From positions 620,001 to 684,000 of the forward strand of contig CALRMU020000001.1 of assembly GCA_943369295.1 (NCBI GenBank): a stretch of 64,000 nucleotides of DNA. Direction: 5' to 3'. Both the position numbers and the translations under genes were made by a program. Positions within the stretch are counted from its first letter, which is position 1. Each line of letters begins with the position of its first letter. Shown here piece by piece: positions 1 to 8,451 of this stretch. A model generated the notes under the pieces. It saw only the letters and a program-made list of their open reading frames with translations. It was not told the origin of the DNA and searched no databases. The stretch comes from JAKRSE01 sp943369295 (lineage in GTDB: Bacteria > Armatimonadota > Fimbriimonadia > Fimbriimonadales > Fimbriimonadaceae).

Positions 1-755
1 CGATCATTGAAATGATGGACCACACAGAGCATGTCAAGCTCTACTGTGGCGTGCTTCCTCAGAATCCTAAGCCGCCTTTCAACTACAAGCTGACCTTCAA
101 CATGGAAGGTTTGGTCACCGAGTACGACTTCGAAGCCATCGTCCTTCGTGACGGAGCGATCAAGAAGGTCCCGACTCTGGACGAACTGGAGACTCTGCAC
201 ATCGCCGAATTGGGCGAGATGGAAGCTTTCACTACTTCCGGCGGCACTTCTACGGCCCCCTACACCTTTGAAGGCAAGGTCAAGAACTACGAGTACAAAA
301 CCATCCGATTCCCAGGCCACTGCTATCTGATGAAGATTTTCAAGGATTTCGGCTTCTGGAGCGAGAACCAGGTTGATGTCAAAGGCGCGAAGATGACCCC
401 CAAGGACATGTTCAACAAGGTCTTCGGCCCAGAGCTCGCCAAGTTTGTGGATCTCGACCTCTGCGCCATCCGCGGCTGGGGCAAGGGAATCAAGGATGGC
501 CGTGCCACCACGATTCAGATCGACATTTTTGACAAGCAGGACGAAGAAACCGGCTTCACCAGCATGGAAAGGCTCACCGGCTTCTCAATGTCCATCATCG
601 CTCAAGAAGTGGTGCAGGGAAGAGTTGATAAGGGCGGCGTCCGGTATGAGAAGGCCATGTCCGGCCGAGCTTTCCTTGGCGAACTGGCTCGACGTGGCAT
701 CGTTCCTCGCATTCAGGAAACGACTCAGATCGATCCTATTCGTCCTTCGGCTTAG
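1..755 (+). CDS. Saccharopine dehydrogenase-family protein, C-terminal part
   Basis: The reading frame is open to the left edge (first full codon at 3), so the true start lies outside and only about 250 C-terminal residues are seen. The visible part resembles the C-terminal domain of saccharopine dehydrogenase / lysine 6-dehydrogenase-like oxidoreductases: a segment GVLPQNPKPPFNYKLTF followed by a block in which a glutamate-rich stretch leads into IVLRDGAIKKVPTLDELE, typical of the substrate-binding half of this family. The NAD(P)-binding Rossmann half would be upstream. Such enzymes act on lysine or saccharopine in lysine metabolism, and some relatives are polyamine or homospermidine enzymes, so the substrate is not fixed. 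It is followed by a repeat-rich gap and faces argS convergently. The lysine cluster at 25.9-31.2 kb is distant, so no operon link is seen. Confidence 0.7.
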   Translation, partial: IIEMMDHTEHVKLYCGVLPQNPKPPFNYKLTFNMEGLVTEYDFEAIVLRDGAIKKVPTLDELETLHIAELGEMEAFTTSGGTSTAPYTFEGKVKNYEYKTIRFPGHCYLMKIFKDFGFWSENQVDVKGAKMTPKDMFNKVFGPELAKFVDLDLCAIRGWGKGIKDGRATTIQIDIFDKQDEETGFTSMERLTGFSMSIIAQEVVQGRVDKGGVRYEKAMSGRAFLGELARRGIVPRIQETTQIDPIRPSA

Positions 756-1600
756 ATTAGAGCTCTGTAGGGTTTTTGATCTGCATCGGGCAGCAAGGGG
801 AAATCCCTTGCTGCCCGGTTTTATGAATCGGGACAGATTTTGGGTGGCTTAGTCGACTGGCTTTGCTGTCTGGCAGGACGCTTTCGATCTTCTTTGATCT
901 TGGAGAGAATCGCCCGTTACCTCTGGCATTCTTCCCTCGATTGATTACACGGGGTGACCGGGGATGGCCTGAAAGGCAGCCCCGGGTTCACTGCAATCCA
1001 GGGGACAAATGGCTTTTGGAGTCGCTGTCAGAGTTCACCGGTCATGGACCGGTGGCACCCAGAACAAACTTGCTTTGAGTCTCTTCCGGGGAAGGTTCGG
1101 TGCCCCGGTCTGGTCTTTGTGGCCTGGTTTAGCTTCGCTAAGCCAGGAAAGCCTTTTTAGAACATCCATTCACGACCTAGTCATCGCAGGCTCAGGCGAG
1201 GTTCGTGGCATCCACTCTGGTGATAATTGAAAAAGGCTGGGTGGCGTGGGTGAAACCCACGAACGACGAACCCTAGAAGGCGATGCCCTTGCCACCCGAT
1301 CGCAGTTGGCGACTGGGTTTTGGGTGCCCCGATCCCATCCGCGAGGCACGAGAGGTGGGTCGGGAATGATCAGGCGGGATTGAGTGAATTCCCGCCCGAC
1401 GGCAAGCCGATCGGGACGGAGCAGTCTTTTCGATCGCAAATCGGTTCGCCCCGACTAGGCAGATTTTCCGGGGCTGCTCTGCGAGCCATCCCCGGTCACC
1501 CTGACTAAAAATCACCCAGAGTTAGGGTGGCGTGGGTGAAACCCACGAACGACAAGCCCAGGCCTGAAACCAGCTTCAGACCGGAAAGGGTCTTGAGAAC
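756..1600. repeat. Repeat-filled convergent gap (families A, B, C, D, E, F)
   Basis: There is no convincing gene in these 845 bases; short open frames here are made of repeat sequence. Modules in order are: E reversed (952-986, arms CCGGGG...CCCCGG), B (1036-1060, arms ACCGGTC/GGACCGGT), A (1119-1150, arms CCTGGTTTAGC/GCTAAGCCAGG), F reversed (about 1167-1212), D (1238-1268, hairpin GTGGGTGAAACCCAC), C (1321-1368), a G-like palindrome (about 1391-1419), E (1468-1501) and D again (1525-1553). Each module recurs in other gaps of this window. The two flanking genes converge, so the modules could act as transcript-end hairpins. The 40 bases after the first gene also hold a G/C-rich inverted repeat (about 788-820). 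Confidence 0.75.
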
Positions 1601-3484
1601 CTACTCTTCCGAATCCCCGGCCTCCACTTCCTGCCGCTCCATTCTTTCAGGGGCGCTCACACCGAGAATCTGCAGCACGGAAGCAATCGCGATTCTGGCT
1701 GCTTCGCACAGAGCCAGTCGAGCCTGGCTCAGCTCAGCCTCTTCTGGCTTCACGACTCGGCAGACATCGTAAAAGTGATGGTAGGTTCTTGCCAATTCCA
1801 CCGCATAGGTGGCCAGTCGGTGGATTGAGTAGTCCTCTCCGGTTCGACTGATCTCGTAGGGAAGATCCAGGACCTTGAGCGCCAAGGCTTTCTCACGAGA
1901 TTCCACCAAAAGGGCAGGGTTGGCGACCGGTTTCAGGCCCGCCTCGGCACCCTTCGCAATCACGCTGCAGATGCGCGCATGGGCGTACTGAACGTAGAAA
2001 ACGGGGTTGTCATCGCTCTGCCTCTGGGCGAGGTCAAGGTCGAAATCGAAGGTCGTTTCGTGGCTTCGCATCAGATAGAAGAAGCGCGCCACGTCCGTCC
2101 CTGCCTGAAGCTTTTCTGCGTCAGTCCCGAGGGGCTTTACCTTTTCTCCAATCTCCCGGATCAAATCAATGACAGCGTAGATGTTGCCGTCCCTCTTTCT
2201 CATGGGGGCGGGCTGGCCATCCTTTACGAACCTGACGAGCTGGAAAATGACAACTTCCAGCTTCTCCTTGGCCGTTTCCAGCGCCTGCGCATGATCTTGT
2301 CCTTCGTTGAGAAGAGCGGCGATCACAGCTCTCAAACGGCCGATATAGCCGTGGTGGTCTGGGCCAAGAACCGTGATCAGCTTGTCAGCTTCTGCCGGCC
2401 GATTGAACTTGTCGTTGTGGTAGGCAAGGTCGCTGGCAATGTAGGTAAGGCGGCCATCCTTTCTCCTCAGAACCCTGTCCTGGTCGTCCCCGAATAGGGT
2501 GGACCTCAGCCAGACAGTCTTTCCGCTGCCTTCAGCGTCGTCCTCGTCTACCGGCTGTTCTTCTTTTTCAATGGTCTCCACCATCTTGCCTGTTTCGGGA
2601 TCTTTAGCTCGAACAACCTTGGTTCGGTAGGGTTCAGAATCAGCGACTCCCTTGGCAATCAGTTCATCCAGGCAGACTTGAACCATGCCGTTGTCATGAA
2701 TCGATTGTTCTGAGAACCAGGTGTCAAAAAGGGTTCCGAAAGCAGCGAGGTCTTCTTTCTGTTTCGACAGCATGATTTCCTGGCTGATTCTCTGCCAGGC
2801 ATTAATGTCTTCAGAATCAGGAAGCTGACCTTCGGACTTCAATCGCGCCGCGACATCCTGAACGTAGTCACCCTTGTATCCTTTTTCGGGGAAGGGAAGA
2901 TCGAGCACATAGCTGCGGACAGACATGGCGAAGAGCCGCATCTGTTCGCTATTGACTCCATCGTTAATGTAGTACTCGCGGTGGACTCTGTGCCCGGCGA
3001 CGGCTAAAACGTTGCAGAGGGCAGAACCGAAGGCAGCACCTCGACCGGAACCAATCGTGATTGGTCCGTTGGGGTTGACAGAAACGAATTCGACATTGAT
3101 CCCGCGTGGGCTGGGCTGATCTGGCCGGGCGTAGTGGGGGCCGCGGTCGAGAGGGCTGAGCCCAGCAGACTTGAGAACAGGTTCAAGCTGTTCGATGACC
3201 CATTTTTGGCAGAGGGTGAGATTGATGAAGCCAGGTCCGGCCGCTTCTGCCTTTTCGATCTCTGGCCATTCGATGATCTTTTTGCAGACCAGGTCGGCGA
3301 GTTCGCGGGGGTTTTTTCCGGCAGCTTTGGAAGATTGGAGAGCAAAGGAGGTTGCAAAATCTCCGTGCTCAGGATTTTTGGGTTCCTGGACTTCAGCCTT
3401 GGGAAGGCCAGCCGGCAGAAGGCCATCGGCCTGCAGAGAGGCAACGGCATCCTGAAGAATTTTGGCAATAGAGTTTCTGATCAA
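1601..3484 (-). CDS. argS: Arginyl-tRNA synthetase (class I)
   Basis: This cytoplasmic enzyme charges tRNA-Arg with arginine using ATP. The 627-residue protein has the family architecture: an N-terminal additional domain (about 1-110), the Rossmann catalytic core with NPNGPITIGSGRG at 137-149, LGPDHHGYIGRL near 373-384, the KMSK-equivalent PMRKRDGN at 427-434 and a C-terminal DALR anticodon-binding helical domain (about 500-627, with YVQYAHARICS). Oddly, the HIGH signature normally reads HxGH after NPTGP but is TIGS here, so both histidines are missing. I also see an acidic insertion near 300-320 just before the VWLRSTLFGDD strand. ATG start. It is monocistronic on the minus strand, divergent from pilB and convergent with the first gene. 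Confidence 0.95.
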   Translation of the reverse strand: MIRNSIAKILQDAVASLQADGLLPAGLPKAEVQEPKNPEHGDFATSFALQSSKAAGKNPRELADLVCKKIIEWPEIEKAEAAGPGFINLTLCQKWVIEQLEPVLKSAGLSPLDRGPHYARPDQPSPRGINVEFVSVNPNGPITIGSGRGAAFGSALCNVLAVAGHRVHREYYINDGVNSEQMRLFAMSVRSYVLDLPFPEKGYKGDYVQDVAARLKSEGQLPDSEDINAWQRISQEIMLSKQKEDLAAFGTLFDTWFSEQSIHDNGMVQVCLDELIAKGVADSEPYRTKVVRAKDPETGKMVETIEKEEQPVDEDDAEGSGKTVWLRSTLFGDDQDRVLRRKDGRLTYIASDLAYHNDKFNRPAEADKLITVLGPDHHGYIGRLRAVIAALLNEGQDHAQALETAKEKLEVVIFQLVRFVKDGQPAPMRKRDGNIYAVIDLIREIGEKVKPLGTDAEKLQAGTDVARFFYLMRSHETTFDFDLDLAQRQSDDNPVFYVQYAHARICSVIAKGAEAGLKPVANPALLVESREKALALKVLDLPYEISRTGEDYSIHRLATYAVELARTYHHFYDVCRVVKPEEAELSQARLALCEAARIAIASVLQILGVSAPERMERQEVEAGDSEE

Positions 3485-3890
3485 GGCAGGTTCATTGTGA
3501 AGGCTTGAACCCAGGTTAAAGAGGGATGCCTAATCCTTCCACATTCCTGCTGCCTGCCAGGGTGGGCACCTCTTGGGAAAGAAAAGGCTGAGAACATCCT
3601 GTCACTTGTTCTTTAGGGTCCAAAGGGCCGGGCCACGTAGTGAGATTTTCACGGACTTTGCCCTCCTGTCCCAGGCTTCGCTGAGTGTGGACCGCCTGTG
3701 GCAAGTTAAATTTCGGGTGAATTCAGGTTAAAGGGTGGCTTTCCTCTGGTCTTTCTGGCAAGAAACGGGTTACAATGCTCGTGCGGCGCGCATGTTTCGG
3801 ACGATTGGTCTGGGCTGGCGCTGCGGGTGTTCATAAGGTTGATGCTGACTCTGTCGGTCTTCCTTCTGGGCGTGTGAGGCAGGAAGAAAC
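3485..3890. promoter_or_regulatory. argS/pilB divergent intergenic region with candidate pilB -10
   Basis: This 406-base divergent gap contains no member of the repeat families found elsewhere. A TACAAT at 3771-3776 is a plausible -10 for pilB, though no good -35 is seen 16-18 bases upstream. It would give a leader of roughly 105 bases. Within that leader are two tiny ORFs, 3792-3836 (14 residues) and 3842-3877 (11 residues, MLTLSVFLLGV), the second ending 13 bases before pilB. A Shine-Dalgarno AGGAAG sits at 3881-3886, five bases before the pilB ATG. The promoter call is weak. Confidence 0.3.
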
Positions 3891-5678
3891 ATGGCGCTAC
3901 AGCGCGTTCCCTTTACCAAGTACCTGCTGGATAATGGATTTTTGACTCAGGACCAGTTGGAGCAGGCTCAACAGGTTCAGGCTCAGACCAAAAATCCTAA
4001 TCTGGGCAAGATTCTGGTCGATCTGAAAGCAGTCGGCGAGAGAGAGGTCTTGATGGCTCAAGCCCAAGAGGCTGGCTATCCTTTTGTGGACTTGGACAAT
4101 CTGCAGCCCGACCGGTCTGCGATCAACATCGTCCCCGAAAGAATCGTCAAGCTTCACTCCGTCTTCCCCGTGAAGAAGGACGGCATGTCGCTCTTTGTGG
4201 CCATGAAGAATCCCAATGATCTTCAGGCCATCGACGACGTAAAGTTTGCCTCTGGCTGTCTGATCAAGCCCATGGTGGCTGTTCCGGATGCCATCGAGGA
4301 TGCGATTCGCAAGGCTTATCAGGCCGAAGCGCCAGCTGCCAATTCGCCGGCAGCAGCCATGGCGGCCCAGACGGCGAAGGAAGCCGCTGGACCTGCTGGT
4401 GGAAGAGCAGAACTACGATCATTGCTGGCCCAGGCTCAGGCGACAAGAGACGCCGACATGGCTGGCGGCCCGAAAGAGGGCACCAATGAAGACGATCTTG
4501 CTGACCAGGCACCGATCATCAAACTGGCCAACGCTGTCATTCAGCAGGCTATCGTTGACGGAGCCTCGGACATCCACATCGAACCTGCAGTAAAAGGCGT
4601 TCGAATACGCTACCGAATTGACGGCGTTTTGATGGAGGCCATGACGGTCCCCAAGACCCTTCAGGCCCCCATGATCTCTCGTTTCAAGATCATGGCTGAC
4701 ATGAACATCGCTGAAAGGCGAGTTCCTCAGGACGGTCGTATCGAGGTTCGAACCAGCGGAAAGGAGTTTGACCTTCGAGTTTCCACCATCCCTTGTCCTT
4801 TTGGAGAGAAGATCGTTATGAGAATTCTCGACAAGGGCAACGCGATGATCGGTCTGGGCAAGATCGGCTTCACCGAAGAGAACCAGGCTTACATTGAAGA
4901 GCTAGTCAGCCAGCCCAACGGAATGTTCCTTTGTACTGGTCCTACTGGATCTGGAAAGACCACCACTCAGTACTCAGTTCTTCACATTCTTAACTCAATC
5001 GAAAAGAACATCATCACGATTGAAGACCCGATTGAGTACCAGCTTCCTGGCATCGCCCAGGTTCAGGTGAACAAGAAGGCAGGTTTGACCTTCGCCACCG
5101 CCCTGCGAGCCTTCCTTCGACAAGACCCTGACATCATCATGGTCGGTGAAATGCGAGACCTTGAAACGGCAGAAATCGCCATTGAAGCCTCGCTCACAGG
5201 ACACTTGGTCTTGTCTACCCTGCACACCAACGACGCTCCTTCGGCCACGATCCGAATGATCGACATGGGTGTTGAGCCCTACCTCATCTCTGCTACCGTC
5301 ATCGGCGTTCTCGCCCAGCGACTCGGCAGAAAGGTTGACCAGAATCACCGCGAACCCTATGAAGTGAAGGCCATTGACCTTCGCCGATTCGGATTCGCTG
5401 TCACAGACCCCGATGAAGCCATCACCCTTTGGCGAGGAATTCCTCACGAAGACAACAGGCACACGGGTTATAAAGGCCGAACCGGCTTCCATGAATTGAT
5501 GAGAATGAACGCGGAAATCGCTGAACTCATCGTTCGCAGAGCCTCCTTGAATGACCTCAAAGATGCGGCCAAGGCCAACGGCATGAGAGAACTGAGAGAA
5601 GACGGACTGGAGAAGGTGCTTTCTGGAATCACCGACCCACAAGAAGTCATGAGAGTCGTCTTCACCGCAGGCTTCTAA
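3891..5678 (+). CDS. pilB: Type IV pilus extension ATPase PilB (GspE family)
   Basis: This is a cytoplasmic hexameric ATPase that powers pilus or pseudopilus assembly together with PilC. The 595 residues comprise an N-terminal MshEN/GspE-N domain (about 5-150), an Ala-rich linker (about 155-190) and the ATPase: Walker A GPTGSGKTT at 350-358, DPIEYQ Asp box, Walker B DPDIIMVGEMRD at 412-423 and the HLVLSTLHTND His box. An unusual feature is the loss of the C-terminal zinc tetracysteine. The first CxxC reads DQNH (D483, H486), and the second pair before TGYKGRTGFHEL is replaced by H519 and N522. ATG start with SD AGGAAG. It leads a pilB-pilT-pilC operon with gaps of 70 and 19 bases. Confidence 0.95.
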   Translation: MALQRVPFTKYLLDNGFLTQDQLEQAQQVQAQTKNPNLGKILVDLKAVGEREVLMAQAQEAGYPFVDLDNLQPDRSAINIVPERIVKLHSVFPVKKDGMSLFVAMKNPNDLQAIDDVKFASGCLIKPMVAVPDAIEDAIRKAYQAEAPAANSPAAAMAAQTAKEAAGPAGGRAELRSLLAQAQATRDADMAGGPKEGTNEDDLADQAPIIKLANAVIQQAIVDGASDIHIEPAVKGVRIRYRIDGVLMEAMTVPKTLQAPMISRFKIMADMNIAERRVPQDGRIEVRTSGKEFDLRVSTIPCPFGEKIVMRILDKGNAMIGLGKIGFTEENQAYIEELVSQPNGMFLCTGPTGSGKTTTQYSVLHILNSIEKNIITIEDPIEYQLPGIAQVQVNKKAGLTFATALRAFLRQDPDIIMVGEMRDLETAEIAIEASLTGHLVLSTLHTNDAPSATIRMIDMGVEPYLISATVIGVLAQRLGRKVDQNHREPYEVKAIDLRRFGFAVTDPDEAITLWRGIPHEDNRHTGYKGRTGFHELMRMNAEIAELIVRRASLNDLKDAAKANGMRELREDGLEKVLSGITDPQEVMRVVFTAGF

Positions 5679-5748
5679 GCTGTCGGTGAAGGCTGAAATG
5701 AACAAGCAGCAGGTTTAAGCGCGTCAAAAGAGGCAAGAACTAAAAGGC

Positions 5749-7062
5749 ATGAGCAATCCCATGGATCCACTGAGGCCAGGCGGCCCGCCCCCTACAATGT
5801 CAGCACCGTCAGCTCCGCCACCCACAATGGGTGGTCAGGCGCCGCCCCCCAGCATGGGAATGCCTGCTGCTCAGCCAAAGAAGGAAGTTGATCCAAACTA
5901 CTTCAACCCGCTGGATAGCCCGGAATACGTCACGATTGGCAAAGGCGACCCAGAGCCGCTTGAGGACCTACATATTGACGAACTGCTGAGGACAGTTGTT
6001 GAACTGAATGCCTCAGACCTCCACCTCTGCTCAGATTCTCCTCCCGTCGTGAGAGTTGACGGCAAACTGAGAAGGCTTAACTTCCAGAAGTTTACGCCTC
6101 AAATTTTGCAGAGAATGCTTTATGAAATTGTGACTGACGCACAGATCACAAAGTTTGAGCAGACTCTTGAGCTTGACTGTTCCTACTCAGTGCCTCGATT
6201 GGCTCGATTCCGAGTCAACATGTACCGAGATAAGGGTTCGACGGCGTCTGCCTTCCGATTGATCCCCACCAAGATTCCGACCCTGGAACAGCTTGGACTG
6301 CCTCCGATTCTTAGGATCATCTCCGAAAAGCCTCGAGGCCTCGTGCTTGTCACAGGACCAACCGGTTCGGGTAAGTCCACCAGCTTGGCGGCGATGATCA
6401 ACCACATCAACATGAACTTTTCGCATCACATCCTCACCATCGAGGATCCGATCGAATACGTTCATGTTCACAAGGTTTCCATCATCAACCAGCGTGAGCT
6501 GGGCATGGATACGCAGTCATTCAACAATGCTTTGAGAGCCAGCCTTCGAGAAGACCCAGACGTCATTCTCGTTGGTGAAATGCGAGACACAGAAACCATC
6601 GCTTTGGCTATCACGGCAGCTGAAACGGGCCACTTGGTTTTTGCCACCCTGCACACAAACAACGCGGCAGAATCTATTGACCGAATGATCGACGTCTTCC
6701 CCCCTGGACAGCAGGAGCAGATCCGAGTCCAGCTGGCGAACAACGTTGTGGCGATCATCGCACAGCAGCTGCTTAAAAGGGCCAACGGGCCAGGACGAGT
6801 TGCTATCAATGAGATCATGCTTGCCACCCCTGCCGTTCGCAACCTTATTCGAGAAAACAAGGGGCACCAAATTCCGTCCGCCATTCAGACTGGTGCAAGC
6901 CATGGAATGATGTCTATGGACCAGTGCCTGAGAGACTACTATCTCAAGGGTGCCATCACCTTGGAAGATGCCATGGCAAAGTCCATGAATCTCGAAGAAT
7001 TGAAGAAGATGATCAATCTTGGCGGTCCAGACCCGAAGGCTCCGCCAACAAGAGGCCGATAA
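5749..7062 (+). CDS. pilT: Type IV pilus retraction ATPase PilT
   Basis: PilT depolymerises the pilus and drives twitching motility, and it acts at the inner face of the cytoplasmic membrane. The 437-residue protein starts with about 45 residues rich in Pro, Gly and Met that are not part of the usual PilT (about 350 residues). A PAS-like N-domain with ASDLHL follows, then Walker A GPTGSGKST at 203-211, the Asp box TIEDPIEYVH, Walker B DPDVILVGEMRD, the His box HLVFATLHTN and the PilT-specific AVRNLIRE motif at 362-369. That last motif separates it from PilB and PilU. It lies between pilB and pilC, so extension motor, retraction motor and platform are probably co-transcribed. The low-complexity N-terminus is the only unusual part. 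Confidence 0.95.
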   Translation: MSNPMDPLRPGGPPPTMSAPSAPPPTMGGQAPPPSMGMPAAQPKKEVDPNYFNPLDSPEYVTIGKGDPEPLEDLHIDELLRTVVELNASDLHLCSDSPPVVRVDGKLRRLNFQKFTPQILQRMLYEIVTDAQITKFEQTLELDCSYSVPRLARFRVNMYRDKGSTASAFRLIPTKIPTLEQLGLPPILRIISEKPRGLVLVTGPTGSGKSTSLAAMINHINMNFSHHILTIEDPIEYVHVHKVSIINQRELGMDTQSFNNALRASLREDPDVILVGEMRDTETIALAITAAETGHLVFATLHTNNAAESIDRMIDVFPPGQQEQIRVQLANNVVAIIAQQLLKRANGPGRVAINEIMLATPAVRNLIRENKGHQIPSAIQTGASHGMMSMDQCLRDYYLKGAITLEDAMAKSMNLEELKKMINLGGPDPKAPPTRGR

Positions 7063-7081
7063 GAGAAAGAGGAGAAGCTAA

Positions 7082-8317
7082 ATGCCAATCTACAGTTATA
7101 CGTTTAAGGATGCCGTCGGTGGCCTTCAGAAAGGAACCACTGAAGCAGAAAGCGAAGAGCAGCTGCGCACGCGGTTTCAAGAGCAGGGCCTCGAGATCGT
7201 CGAGGTCACCATGCTCAAGAAGTCGGGCAAGTCAAAGTCCAAGAGCTATGGCAAGGTCAAGCTCAAAAACTTGGCTATCTTCTGCCGTCAGTTCAGCACA
7301 ATGGTTGACGCTGGCGTCTCCTTGGTGCGCTGTCTCGACGTTCTCGGACGTCAGACCGACGACACCAAGCTCAAGAAGATTCTGATGGACGTGGGTGAGA
7401 GGGTTGAGTCAGGCGAAAGCCTTTCTCGAGCCATGCAAAGGCATCCAAGAACCTTCAACAACCTCTTTATCGGATTGATCCGAGCCGGTGAAATCGGCGG
7501 TGTCTTGGAAGAATCGCTTCAGCGACTCAGCCAATTCTTGGAAAAGGACGTGGAACTGCGCCGAAAGGTCACCTCCGCTCTTACCTATCCCGTTCTGGTT
7601 CTTATCGCCGCTCTCGGCATCGTCATCTTCTTGGTCTCGTGGGTTGTTCCCCAGTTCGCTCAGCTCTTTAAGGACATCGGCCTTAAGGACAGCGAATTCC
7701 CCGCCATGACCAAGTTCCTGATCGACCTTTCGGCTAACTTCCAAAAGAACGGGCTGGTCATTGCTTTGGCAACGTTCGGCACGATTGTTGTCTACAAAAT
7801 CTTTGCCTCTACCCGGTTTGGTCGACGAGTCATTGACCGAGTGAAGCTGAAGGTGCCCGTTTTCGGACCCCTTCATCACAAGGTCTGCATGGCTCGATTC
7901 AGCCGAACCATGGGCACCCTGCTCACCTCTGGTGTTCCGATCCTTCAGGCCATGGAAACCGTGGCTGGCACAGTCGGAAACGCCATCATGGCTGACGCAG
8001 TTCTTGACGCCCGAGCAAGAATCCGAGAAGGAGACCGAATTGGAGAACCTCTTGAGGCTTCCAAGCAGTTCCCCCCCATGGTCGTTCACATGATCGGCGT
8101 CGGAGAGGAATCAGGCTCCCTGGACTACATGCTTCAGAAGATTGCCGAATTCTATGAGTCAGAAGTTGAAGCGACTCTTGCTTCGCTCACAGCGGCTCTG
8201 GAACCAATCCTCATCGTCTTCCTCGGATTCGTCGTTGGCTTCATCGTCATCGCCATGTTCCTACCCTTGATCAAGGTCATCGAAGGACTGAGCGGTGGAG
8301 AAGGCTTCGAAGACTAA
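7082..8317 (+). CDS. pilC: Type IV pilus inner-membrane platform protein PilC
   Basis: PilC is the polytopic platform that couples PilB/PilT rotation to pilin insertion. The 411 residues begin MPIYSYTFKDAVGG, the usual N-terminus of the family, and contain two T2SSF domains (about 65-190, starting FCRQFSTMVDAGVSLVRCL, and about 270-395, starting FSRTMGTLLTSGVPILQAM). Each is followed by membrane segments (about 170-200, 220-240 and 375-400). SD AGAGGAG lies just before the ATG. It ends the pilBTC operon and is followed by a strong terminator. It differs clearly from the two other T2SSF proteins at 46.5-49.3 kb, which have long low-complexity N-terminal regions. Confidence 0.95.
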   Translation: MPIYSYTFKDAVGGLQKGTTEAESEEQLRTRFQEQGLEIVEVTMLKKSGKSKSKSYGKVKLKNLAIFCRQFSTMVDAGVSLVRCLDVLGRQTDDTKLKKILMDVGERVESGESLSRAMQRHPRTFNNLFIGLIRAGEIGGVLEESLQRLSQFLEKDVELRRKVTSALTYPVLVLIAALGIVIFLVSWVVPQFAQLFKDIGLKDSEFPAMTKFLIDLSANFQKNGLVIALATFGTIVVYKIFASTRFGRRVIDRVKLKVPVFGPLHHKVCMARFSRTMGTLLTSGVPILQAMETVAGTVGNAIMADAVLDARARIREGDRIGEPLEASKQFPPMVVHMIGVGEESGSLDYMLQKIAEFYESEVEATLASLTAALEPILIVFLGFVVGFIVIAMFLPLIKVIEGLSGGEGFED

Positions 8318-8338
8318 TCCTCCGAAATCAAAGCAGTC

Positions 8339-8372
8339 AAAGGGTGTCGGCCAAAATGGCCGACACCCTTTA
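8339..8372 (+). terminator. Terminator after pilC
   Basis: A near-perfect inverted repeat with arms AAGGGTGTCGGCCA and TGGCCGACACCCTT around an AAA loop, followed by TTTAAGTTTG. It lies 22 bases after the pilC stop and closes the pilBTC operon. Confidence 0.8.
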
Positions 8373-8451
8373 AGTTTGTAGAGAACTAATTTGATCAAAT
8401 GACTTTGTGCATTTGGCTTTTGTCCCGGGGCACAATGAGGCTGGATTCGCA

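Noticed and set aside
863..1515. Several 60-90 codon frames in repeat gaps
   Set aside because: The same peptide pieces recur wherever family A, B or E repeats occur, in either orientation, so the conservation is of DNA hairpins, not protein.
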